This document shows positions 14,073-20,226 of a stretch of DNA of 20,226 nt, in pieces. Within the stretch, counting starts at the first letter, position 1, and each line of letters starts with the position of its first letter. A program made the translations under genes and the position numbers. The notes beneath the pieces are model-generated. The model searched no databases, was not told where the DNA came from, and saw only the letters and a program-made list of their open reading frames with translations. This DNA comes from DATNPH01 sp036703315 (GTDB lineage: Bacteria > Cyanobacteriota > Cyanobacteriia > Cyanobacteriales > Coleofasciculaceae), in NCBI GenBank assembly GCA_036703315.1, contig DATNPH010000064.1, positions 1-20,226 of the forward strand, written 5' to 3'.

Positions 14073-15713
14073 ATGCTGAAGGTTCGACCAAAAGAAACAG
14101 CATCAATGTTCACTCGTGATGGAGTGCGGCTGGATGCAGATATTTACCGCCCAGATGCCGAGGGTGAGTTTCCGGTACTGCTGATGCGGCAACCGTATGG
14201 GAGAGCGATCGCTTCCACTGTGGTTTATGCCCATCCCACTTGGTATACTGCCCAAGGTTACATTGTGGTCATTCAAGATGTGCGAGGACGGGGCACATCT
14301 CAAGGCAAATTCAATCTATTTGTCAATGAAATCGAGGATGGTGAGGATACAGTAAACTGGGCAGCTACGCTACCCGGTAGTACCGGACAGGTGGGGATGT
14401 ATGGCTTTTCTTACCAAGGAATGACCCAGCTGTACGCTGCCACTGCCAAGCCACCTGCACTCAAGACCATCTGTCCTGCAATGATTGGCTATAACTTATA
14501 TACAGATTGGGTGTATGAGGGTGGTGCTTTCTGTTTGCAAGCTAATCTCGGCTGGGCTGTTCAACTAGCGGCAGAAACAGCACGACTACAGGGCGATGTC
14601 GCTGCCTATTTTACCCTTTATGCTGCTGCCCAGAATATGCCGTCCTACGACCCTATTCCCAGCCTGACGGCGTGTTTAAGAAAATATGCGCCAAATACGT
14701 TTTACCATGAGTGGTTAGAGCATTCCGAACCCGATGAATACTGGGAGCAAATTTCTCCCAAAAGCCACATGCAAGATGTGGACTTACCCATGCTGCACAT
14801 CGGGGGATGGTTCGATACATTCATGCGTGGTACTCTTCATTTGTACAAGGACTTTGCCCCCCGTAGCCGTTATCGACAACAATTGTTAGTTGGTCCTTGG
14901 GCGCACCTGCCTTGGAGTCGTAAAGTGGGTGCTGTTGATTTTGGTTCAGAAGCGATAACTCCTGTAGATCGGCTACAAGTGCGATGGTTTGACCAGTTTC
15001 TCAAGGGTATCGATACAGGGCTACTCAATGAGCCTCCCATTTGCTTATTTGAGATGGGCAGTAATCGATGGCGCAACTTTGACAGTTGGCCTGATGGGAA
15101 TCAGAAATCTTATTTCTTTTGCGGTACCGGACTGGCTAGTATCCGGGAGGATGAAGGCACCCTCAGCACAAGTTACCCAAAAGCTTGCCCAGATGATGTT
15201 TTGGTTCACGACCCCTGGCGACCTTTTCCGTCGCTGGGTGGTCATGCGGCATTACCATCTGGGTCATTTGAGCGATCGCAGTTAGATTGTCGCTCGGATG
15301 TCTTGACTTATACCACACAGCCTCTGACGGCAGACCTTCATTTAGCTGGTGATGTGGCTGTTGAAATTTGGTGTAAAGCCGACACATCTAGTCATGACTT
15401 ATGCGCGATCCTGTCGCAGGTACGTCCCGATGGAAGTGCTTACAATCTGACGCAGGGTTATCTTCATGTTGAGTCGAGTCAAGACCCACCGTTGCGTGTT
15501 TCGCTCCAGCCAACTTGCTTGAAAATTGCTAAAGGCGATGCATTGCGCCTGAGTTTGAGTGCTGCCTGTTTCCCTGCCTATCCAATGAATCCAGGTATGA
15601 GTTCGCCGCTGAGTAGCGATCGCTTAATGGCTGCTCAGGTTGTCACATTGGCGGTGAGTTGTGGAGGCAGTAGTCCTTCTCAGGTTTTACTGCCTGTAGT
15701 TTCGGCTTCATAG
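14073..15713 (+). CDS. CocE/NonD-family alpha/beta hydrolase
   Basis: The 546-residue protein has the two-part layout of the CocE/NonD family (cocaine esterase, X-Pro dipeptidyl peptidase, glutaryl acylase relatives): an alpha/beta-hydrolase domain (about 1-320) and a C-terminal jelly-roll domain. The catalytic triad is visible as S113 in GFSYQG, D248 in GGWFDTF and H278 in GPWAHLPW; Y42 in RQPYGR is placed as the oxyanion-hole tyrosine of the family. Spacing fits cocaine esterase (S117, D259, H287). N-terminal RDGVRLDADIYRP supports the start at 14073, although no Shine-Dalgarno is seen and a later Met at 14106 is possible. It hydrolyses esters or amides of unknown identity. There is no signal peptide, so it is likely cytosolic. 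It closes the hydrolase series; its promoter region carries a dispersed repeat. Confidence 0.9.
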   Translation: MLKVRPKETASMFTRDGVRLDADIYRPDAEGEFPVLLMRQPYGRAIASTVVYAHPTWYTAQGYIVVIQDVRGRGTSQGKFNLFVNEIEDGEDTVNWAATLPGSTGQVGMYGFSYQGMTQLYAATAKPPALKTICPAMIGYNLYTDWVYEGGAFCLQANLGWAVQLAAETARLQGDVAAYFTLYAAAQNMPSYDPIPSLTACLRKYAPNTFYHEWLEHSEPDEYWEQISPKSHMQDVDLPMLHIGGWFDTFMRGTLHLYKDFAPRSRYRQQLLVGPWAHLPWSRKVGAVDFGSEAITPVDRLQVRWFDQFLKGIDTGLLNEPPICLFEMGSNRWRNFDSWPDGNQKSYFFCGTGLASIREDEGTLSTSYPKACPDDVLVHDPWRPFPSLGGHAALPSGSFERSQLDCRSDVLTYTTQPLTADLHLAGDVAVEIWCKADTSSHDLCAILSQVRPDGSAYNLTQGYLHVESSQDPPLRVSLQPTCLKIAKGDALRLSLSAACFPAYPMNPGMSSPLSSDRLMAAQVVTLAVSCGGSSPSQVLLPVVSAS

Positions 15714-16051
15714 TGAGGCAGTTCTATTGCCGATGTTGATAGAATATTTAGTTTCACGGAGCATGATGTCTGCCCTTGATTGCTCTGCCCAAGCCTCCGT
15801 TGGGATAGTTTCAGTGAAAACAGGACGCGATCGCTACTTCCAGGTTTAACACCTCAAGTGGATACCTGCATTTTTCTCAGGATATAACAGAGGGAACACA
15901 TCAGTTGAGTCAGCGTAGTGTACGCTCGATAACCGTCAAGCGGCTAGCCCGCTAGGTGCATCCAACCTTAAGTTCACAATGACCTTGACAATCACCTTGA
16001 TTCACTCAGACTTGGACGCACAGCAATTGGTAGCAGCGTAGGACATTACAA
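15714..16051. other. Intergenic region, 338 bp
   Basis: The region contains a GCGATCGC octamer near 15829 and a weak hairpin AGCGG-CTAGC-CCGCT (about 15938-15952). I see no convincing gene or terminator. An AGGA 9 bases before the caspase ATG marks the start of the next gene. Confidence 0.5.
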
Positions 16052-17944
16052 ATGACAAAGGTAGCACTCCTGATTGGAGTCAGCGAGTACGGGTCTGGTT
16101 TGAACCCACTCCCTGGTGCAGTAAGAGATATTGAGGCAGTGCAGCAGGTATTGCAGCCTATAAAGGGTGGTTTTGACGAGGTGAACCTGCTGTCGAATCC
16201 TAATCCCCCAGTGATGCGGGAAGCGATTGAAACGCTATTTTCAGGTCGTAGTAAAAATGACATAGTACTACTGTTTTTCTCGGGTCATATTGTTCAAGAT
16301 AATCGCGGTAAACTTCACTTTGGCACTTCCATCACTTGCAAAAACCCCGAAGGAGAACTGATTAGGGTAAGCGCTGTTCCTGCAACTTTTGTGCATAACG
16401 TCATGCGTAACAGCCCCTGTCAGTACCAAGTAGTAATCCTAGACTGTTGCTTGGATCATGTATCTGCTCAGGAAATGACGGCACACGATAATGATCCTGT
16501 GGATATCAAAAGCCAGCTGGGTGGTGAAGGGCGAGTAATCCTTACATCTGTCACTTCTAGCCAAAATTCCTTTGAGGCAGAGGGTTTTGACTCCTCAGTT
16601 TACACACGTTACTTAGTGGAAGGAATTAGGACAGGAGCAGCCGATCTAGATAGTGACGGTTGGATTTTGGTTGATGAGTTACATGAGTACGCTAGCAACA
16701 AAGTTCAAGTAGCAGCTCCTGCCGTAAAGCCAGAGTTCTATCCTGCTGAGGATGGAAGAAAGATTCCGCTACTCTTATCACCGATTGATGATCCGAAACT
16801 GAAGTACCGCCAAGAAGTCGAAAGTTGGGTGAGTTATGGAGAGATTTCTCAAGCGGGTCGTTATATCTTGAATAGACGTGCAGAGAGTTTGCACATCTCG
16901 GCTGAAGAGCGTTCTGTGATTGAAGCTGAAGCTCTAAAACCGTATCAAGAATATCAGGAAAAATTGCAACAATATGAACGAGAGTTTAGAAAAGCGATCG
17001 ACAAAGATAATTCTCTGGGTAATCAAAAGCGTGAGAAGTTCAAGAGTCTTCAACAGTCTCTGGGACTTAGAGATGAAGATGTGACACCGATTGAAGAACG
17101 AACTGCTGCAAAGCTAGCCAATATCTCACAAATTGAAGATGAGTCCGATGAGCCAGCTCAATCAGATATTCAGAGCAAAGCCAACTCAGTGCCTATTACG
17201 CCTAGTGTTGTGCTGCTAGAGGACATTCCAAGGCCTACTGTGCAGTCTACTAACCCAACTCCTGAATCTGAACAAGCAGCTAATGAGCCTACCCAAGCGG
17301 ATATCGACACAGAACTCGACTCGCTGCCTTCAGTGCCCACTACTGTACTGCCAGAGGATACCCCAATACCGACTGTACCGTCTACTAACCCAACTCCTAG
17401 CGTAAATTTTTCATCAAGCTTAGGAAATTCACAAACCACAGCGTCTCCTAGTTCTTCTTTCCCTAACAAATTCTTCGTGCTAATGGGAATAGGAGGAGCT
17501 TTAGTCACTCTGGCTTTGGCAATTGGTATCTTTACCCACAAGTCGGTAGCACCTCCCTCAGCTCCGGCAGATAAAGTATCAGTATCATCATCACCTACCC
17601 CTTCCCCGAACCCATCTCCCACAGCGACAAGCACTGACCCGAAGCCGAGTCCTAGCCCCTCTGCTTCACCGGAAAGTAAAGTTTGCACAATTTTTGTTAA
17701 TGGCAATCTACGCTCTGAGCCGACTTCGTTTCGGGATAATGTTGTCGAATCGTTAAGAGAGCCACTCGCTCTGACTGGAAAGCAGACCAAGGGAGGCTGG
17801 GTAGAGGTTAAACTGCAAAGCGGTAAATTAGCTTGGGCGCACCCGCAAATCATAGCCAACGAGGAGGAAATGAAGACATGCCTCTCTAAAAAGGCAATAC
17901 CTATCACGACAATCGAAGATATTCTTCCGCCTGGTTCACCTTAA
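16052..17944 (+). CDS. Transmembrane orthocaspase with SH3-like domain
   Basis: The 630-residue protein begins with a caspase (peptidase C14) domain of about 235 residues: MTKVALLIGVSEYG, catalytic H79 in LLFFSGHIVQD and catalytic-type Cys at C132/C133 in ILDCCLDH, then GIRTGAADLDSDGWILVDELHEY. The usual GHG after the first motif is GHI, and DCC is followed by LDH rather than HSG. Residues about 250-350 are charged and helical. A Pro/Thr-rich linker (about 367-449) contains a 38-residue unit twice. One membrane span (about 474-494, KFFVLMGIGGALVTLALAIGIF) precedes a PSP-rich stretch and an SH3-like domain (about 544-601, ending GWVEVKLQSGKLAWAHPQII). With no N-terminal signal, the caspase should be cytosolic and the SH3 domain periplasmic. 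Such proteins cleave after basic residues. It is followed by an AMIN protein. Confidence 0.88.
   Translation: MTKVALLIGVSEYGSGLNPLPGAVRDIEAVQQVLQPIKGGFDEVNLLSNPNPPVMREAIETLFSGRSKNDIVLLFFSGHIVQDNRGKLHFGTSITCKNPEGELIRVSAVPATFVHNVMRNSPCQYQVVILDCCLDHVSAQEMTAHDNDPVDIKSQLGGEGRVILTSVTSSQNSFEAEGFDSSVYTRYLVEGIRTGAADLDSDGWILVDELHEYASNKVQVAAPAVKPEFYPAEDGRKIPLLLSPIDDPKLKYRQEVESWVSYGEISQAGRYILNRRAESLHISAEERSVIEAEALKPYQEYQEKLQQYEREFRKAIDKDNSLGNQKREKFKSLQQSLGLRDEDVTPIEERTAAKLANISQIEDESDEPAQSDIQSKANSVPITPSVVLLEDIPRPTVQSTNPTPESEQAANEPTQADIDTELDSLPSVPTTVLPEDTPIPTVPSTNPTPSVNFSSSLGNSQTTASPSSSFPNKFFVLMGIGGALVTLALAIGIFTHKSVAPPSAPADKVSVSSSPTPSPNPSPTATSTDPKPSPSPSASPESKVCTIFVNGNLRSEPTSFRDNVVESLREPLALTGKQTKGGWVEVKLQSGKLAWAHPQIIANEEEMKTCLSKKAIPITTIEDILPPGSP
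17150..17398 (+). repeat. Duplicated 38-residue linker unit in the caspase gene
   Basis: Residues 367-404 and 412-449 align without gaps (EPAQSDI... and EPTQADI...), both ending STNPTP; 22 of 38 positions are identical. The DNA spans are 17150-17263 and 17285-17398. The duplication lengthens the linker before the membrane segment. Confidence 0.85.
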
Positions 17945-17954
17945 TTTTCCCTGT

Positions 17955-18008
17955 GCGTCTCGAAAACGTTTTTGACTTGAGACTTTTGCCCTTTGACTTT
18001 CGAGACGC
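17955..18008 (+). terminator. Inverted repeat after the caspase gene
   Basis: GCGTCTCGAAA (17955-17965) is perfectly complementary to TTTCGAGACGC (17998-18008), 11 bp with a 32-base loop. It starts 11 bases after the stop codon. The loop is long and there is no T run, so it may be a terminator-like 3' structure or a mobile-repeat remnant rather than a classic terminator. Confidence 0.5.
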
Positions 18009-18018
18009 CGTCTCGGTG

Positions 18019-18060
18019 AATTGTAGTGATTGTCTTAGGGGTCAAGCTGACCCTACAATT
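18019..18060 (+). terminator. Second inverted repeat before the AMIN gene
   Basis: AATTGTA (18019-18025) pairs with TACAATT (18054-18060), and GGGTCA (18039-18044) with TGACCC (18048-18053) around a 3-base loop; the left side has a 13-base bulge. TGTTTC follows. It is a likely second 3' structure for the caspase transcript, or a dispersed palindrome. Confidence 0.5.
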
Positions 18061-18125
18061 TGTTTCTAAACTCAATGGCACTCTAGATGCTTTGACGATT
18101 TAATTTTTAACTAGGAGCGATAATT

Positions 18126-18548
18126 GTGAGAGTTCGCTGGTTACTGCTACTCCCCAGCTTTTTGGCTGCTTTTCTTGTTTCAGCTGCCGTACAAGCAGGT
18201 GAACTTGCATCTTGGCGTTTTGATGCTGGTCTGAACAGACTATTGTTTTCCACAAGGGGTGGAGGAGTTCAACCCAAGGCACAACTGATTTTCAATCCGA
18301 CGCGTGTAGTCATTGATTTGCAAGGGATTAGCCTAGAACGCAAGACGGCAAATCAGAAGCTCCGAGATGGATTTCGGGAAGTCCGAGTGGGGCAACTTGA
18401 TGACCGAACGACTCGGATTGTAGTTGAATTAGAACGCGGTTACATGATAGACCCCAAGGAGGTGAAGTTTCGAGGAGCCACGGCAAGTCAGTGGACGGTA
18501 GACTTTCCCAAGCCCGAACAGGTAGAAAGTAAAAAGCCAAATGATTGA
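18126..18548 (+). CDS. Exported AMIN-domain protein
   Basis: The 140-residue protein starts with GTG at 18126, preceded by AGGAG at 8 bases. A signal peptide is clear (RVRWLLLLPSFLAAFLVSAAVQAGE, cleavage probably after VQA). The rest is a single AMIN domain (LASWRFDAGLNRLLFSTRGGGVQPKA, then NPTRVVIDLQGI, then RVGQLDDRTTRIVVELE). AMIN domains place amidases and related proteins on peptidoglycan or at division sites, as in AmiC. Here there is no amidase domain: the frame ends 30 residues after the domain with a Lys-rich tail. It follows the caspase gene by 181 bases on the same strand, with two inverted repeats between, so it may have its own promoter. The likely location is the periplasm, bound to wall. 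Function beyond wall binding is inference. Confidence 0.85.
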   Translation: MRVRWLLLLPSFLAAFLVSAAVQAGELASWRFDAGLNRLLFSTRGGGVQPKAQLIFNPTRVVIDLQGISLERKTANQKLRDGFREVRVGQLDDRTTRIVVELERGYMIDPKEVKFRGATASQWTVDFPKPEQVESKKPND

Positions 18549-18718
18549 GCAAAAAAGCTACTATGATCGCGATGCTTCTGATGCATGCCTCACGCATCAC
18601 AGGAGATTGAGGTTATTAGCATCCACGCGATCGCCCTTTACTAAAGCCATACACCAATAGCACAATTGACCAAACGTTGACTAAATAGTTAAGTCAACAA
18701 CAGGGTGCTAGGTCAGTG

Positions 18719-19105
18719 TTAGGGTAATGGTTTGAGTAAATGCTCAGGTGCCACTTCGCACCAGTAAGGATGACGTTCATTGGTAACTTGATAGTACCAA
18801 GTCATATCAATCAAAAATCGATCACTAACCAGGCCAACACGGCTCCCTCCAGGCGATATTGGATCATCTTGTGTACAAATACCGATACGGAAGTCCCCCA
18901 TTACTCTTGTCAGAGACTCTGTCAGTGCTTGGAGTTGGTCAACAAGTTGATTGTAAACCTCAACTTCTGGGGTAAATATGCCAATGTACCAACAACGAGG
19001 CACTTTAGCCAAACGCGTTTCGCTCTTCTCAAGCAACTTATAAATAGATGGTTCTAAAAAGGAGTATGCGCGATTAATAGCAGTTTGTAACAGTTCTTCT
19101 TCCAT
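18719..19105 (-). CDS. Conserved-looking hypothetical protein
   Basis: The 128-residue protein has a predicted helical start (EEELLQTAINRAYSFLEPSIYKLLEKS), a central segment of strands and helices (PRCWYIGIFTPEVEVYNQLVDQLQALTE) and an end with several aromatic residues (DMTWYYQVTNERHPYWCEVAPEHLL). It has no signal peptide or membrane span. I do not recognise the family and give no function. It lies 61 bases downstream of the RidA gene on the same strand, so the two may be transcribed together. Composition is protein-like and codons look normal for the window. The competing plus-strand frame 18740-19057 is less protein-like. Confidence 0.7.
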   Translation of the reverse strand: MEEELLQTAINRAYSFLEPSIYKLLEKSETRLAKVPRCWYIGIFTPEVEVYNQLVDQLQALTESLTRVMGDFRIGICTQDDPISPGGSRVGLVSDRFLIDMTWYYQVTNERHPYWCEVAPEHLLKPLP

Positions 19106-19166
19106 AACAATTTAAGAAGAGCGATCGCTAATAGCATAGTGCGAGGCACTCTAAAATCCAAAATCA

Positions 19167-19559
19167 CTATTCTTCCTGGCAGAAGGCTTCAACCTCAACT
19201 TCTACGAGCATTTCTGGGTCAACCAGTGCTCGAATTTCCACCATAGTATTAGCAGGAGGATAAGCACCAAAAAACTCCTGGTGAGCTTGGGCATACTCCG
19301 CACTGCGGCTAATATCAGTCACATAGATGCGGGTGCGTACTACGTCGCGACAGTCAGAACCTAAGTCTTGGAGTGCCTTCTGAATTCTCTGAAGACAGTA
19401 GCAGGTTTGGGCGTAGGCATCTCCAGGAGCAAAAGTCTTGCCTTCAGCATCAATTGGTGATGTCCCCGATACATGAACGTGGTTTCCCACCCGGATAGCA
19501 CGACAATACCCAGCTTTAGATTCCCAACTCACACCAGAGAAGGTTCGACGGCGTTCCAT
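19167..19559 (-). CDS. RidA/YjgF/UK114-family protein
   Basis: The protein of about 130 residues is a RidA-superfamily member. RidA proteins hydrolyse reactive enamine/imine intermediates made by PLP enzymes; other family members act in pyrimidine breakdown (RutC). Visible family marks are VGNHVHVSGTSPIDAEG, the conserved arginine in RTRIYVTDIS and the C-terminal VEVEAFC. I use the ATG at 19559 (MERRRTFSGVSWE) because family members begin there; a longer frame from 19601 adds 14 residues with no family similarity that I can see, but it has an AAGAGA upstream, so it is possible. The gene is divergent from psbA and followed by the hypothetical gene at 18719. Its relation to the hydrolase cluster 4-7 kb away is only thematic. 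Confidence 0.85.
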   Translation of the reverse strand: MERRRTFSGVSWESKAGYCRAIRVGNHVHVSGTSPIDAEGKTFAPGDAYAQTCYCLQRIQKALQDLGSDCRDVVRTRIYVTDISRSAEYAQAHQEFFGAYPPANTMVEIRALVDPEMLVEVEVEAFCQEE

Positions 19560-19676
19560 GTCCACCACCCCATTGCACAACTCTCTTGCATTGTGACGCA
19601 TTTGATGATTCTCTTGGAAACTACCTTCCGCACATTAACTGGTGCAATCAAGCTTTTTTTATGAATTACTAAGGAT

Positions 19677-19712
19677 GGGCATTGCTATTGATTTTTTGAT
19701 CAAGCAATGCCC
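19677..19712. repeat. 10-bp inverted repeat, first of three
   Basis: GGGCATTGCT (19677-19686) is perfectly complementary to AGCAATGCCC (19703-19712). A further TTGAT/ATCAA stem can form in the loop around TTTTTG. Neither side is followed by a T run, and the position between divergent genes is not where a terminator is expected. Confidence 0.7.
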
Positions 19713-19732
19713 AAGAAAAATGTTCGCTCTCT

Positions 19733-19762
19733 ATCGTTGCTAACCAAATTAACGGCAACGAT
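19733..19762. repeat. 8-bp inverted repeat, second of three
   Basis: ATCGTTGC (19733-19740) is perfectly complementary to GCAACGAT (19755-19762), loop 14 bases. It follows the first inverted repeat by 20 bases. Confidence 0.6.
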
Positions 19763-19806
19763 TTCACCGAGCCTCTAGCCAGCGAGTGATTCCCTAGTTA
19801 AGTCCC

Positions 19807-19867
19807 TCAGTAATCATCGCTACAAAGCGATCGCCATGCCCATAACCCCAATTCTTCCGATTACTGA
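19807..19867. repeat. Nested inverted repeats, third of three
   Basis: The outer TCAGTAATC (19807-19815) pairs with GATTACTGA (19859-19867). Immediately inside is the hairpin ATCGCT-ACAA-AGCGAT (19816-19831), which includes most of a GCGATCGC octamer. The two stems are directly adjacent on the left side and separated by 27 bases on the right, giving a bulged extended helix. Confidence 0.65.
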
Positions 19868-19993
19868 ATCAATGTTCTAGCCTGTGTTAACTTCCCATTT
19901 TAAGTTTTTTACAGCTTCATGGCTAGGATGCCTTCAGGCAAAGGAATCTAGCGCAATACACTTTGTAAAAGTTAATAAATTTCTCCCATATAC

Positions 19994-20022
19994 TTTACAA
20001 ATCTCAACAAAAGAGTTAATCT
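19994..20022 (+). promoter_or_regulatory. psbA promoter
   Basis: TTTACA (19994-19999) and TAATCT (20017-20022) stand 17 bases apart, close to a sigma-70-type promoter and typical of psbA. Transcription should begin near 20029, giving a leader of about 57 bases before the psbA ATG. Expected control is by light; no specific operator could be identified. Confidence 0.65.
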
Positions 20023-20085
20023 AAATGTGGACAGACAAACAACTGTCCACCGAACTTGAAAATCATCAAGCAATCATAAAGAAAT

Positions 20086-20226
20086 ATGACAACCACATTA
20101 CAGCGTACTGAAGCCACATCAGTGTGGGATCGGTTCTGCCAGTGGATCACCAGCACAAACAACCGCCTGTACATCGGCTGGTTCGGCGTGTTGATGATAC
20201 CCACCCTGTTAACCGCCACAACGTGC
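20086..20226 (+). CDS. psbA: Photosystem II D1 protein, N-terminal part
   Basis: The ATG at 20086 opens a frame that runs off the right edge; 47 residues are visible. They match the D1 N-terminus (VWDRFCQWITSTNNRLYIGW, then FGVLMIPTLLTATTC, which enters the first membrane helix). D1 is the reaction-centre subunit of photosystem II that carries the redox cofactors and is replaced rapidly in light. The start is preceded by an A-rich leader (CATAAAGAAAT) without a strong Shine-Dalgarno, as is common for psbA, and by a good promoter at 19994-20022. The variant type (for example high-light or low-light D1) cannot be told, because the diagnostic residue 130 lies beyond the window. The N-terminal RTEATSVWDRF is somewhat unlike the common QRESASLWEQF form. 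Confidence 0.97.
   Translation, partial: MTTTLQRTEATSVWDRFCQWITSTNNRLYIGWFGVLMIPTLLTATTC

Larger units (their letters stand above)
19560..20085. other. ridA-psbA divergent region, 526 bp
   Basis: The region holds three successive perfect inverted repeats (19677-19712, 19733-19762, 19807-19867), listed separately, the psbA promoter at 19994-20022 and the psbA leader. No protein gene other than a possible longer ridA start is seen. Confidence 0.65.

Noticed and set aside
17170..17907. Minus-strand open frame of 245 codons
   Set aside because: It is antisense to the Pro/Ser/Thr-rich linker and SH3 part of the caspase gene; its Gly/Val/Ser-rich low-complexity sequence is the expected mirror image.

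Overview
The window comes from a cyanobacterium, most likely a filamentous or other large-genome lineage. The evidence is about 19 copies of the octamer GCGATCGC (HIP1) by my count, a psbA gene running off the right edge, a magnesium-chelatase H subunit gene, an orthocaspase, and degenerate heptamer repeats of the kind common in cyanobacterial genomes. I cannot name the species.

Layout. At 1-590 is the C-terminal end of a TamB-like (DUF490) envelope protein. At 591-1359 is a gene-free stretch with a probable structured small RNA on the minus strand (about 839 to 716) that resembles Yfr2, plus a plus-strand terminator. At 1360-7135 three minus-strand genes follow: a short ChlH/BchH-type chelatase subunit, a PD-(D/E)XK nuclease-like protein that starts one base after the chlH stop, and a Uma2-family nuclease-like protein. 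At 7689-9200 is an exported or lipid-anchored TPR-like protein of about twelve 33-residue repeats. It is followed by a 46-residue protein made of two copies of one 15-residue motif.

The centre (about 9.5-15.7 kb) is a set of small-molecule hydrolases: an AtzH/HpxZ-like protein, a TRZ/ATZ amidohydrolase, a cysteine hydrolase of the isochorismatase/biuret-hydrolase type, a cupin and a CocE/NonD serine hydrolase. A 77-residue conserved cyanobacterial protein sits among them. The divergent promoter region between the amidohydrolase and the cysteine hydrolase holds a perfect NtcA-type box (GTA-N8-TAC) inside a longer palindrome. Together these suggest a nitrogen-controlled scavenging module for an amide, ureide or triazine-like compound. 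The substrate is not known from sequence.

At 16.0-18.5 kb a transmembrane orthocaspase (caspase domain, helical region, duplicated linker, one membrane span, SH3-like domain) precedes a small exported AMIN-domain protein. Both outer parts are of wall-binding type, so a cell-envelope sensing role is a reasonable hypothesis. At 18.7-19.6 kb are a hypothetical protein and a RidA-family protein. The ridA-psbA divergent region carries three successive perfect inverted repeats and a clear psbA promoter.

The most promising items for follow-up are the NtcA-boxed hydrolase cluster, the minus-strand Yfr2-like RNA, the caspase-SH3/AMIN pair, the chlH-nuclease coupling and the 46-residue duplicated microprotein.
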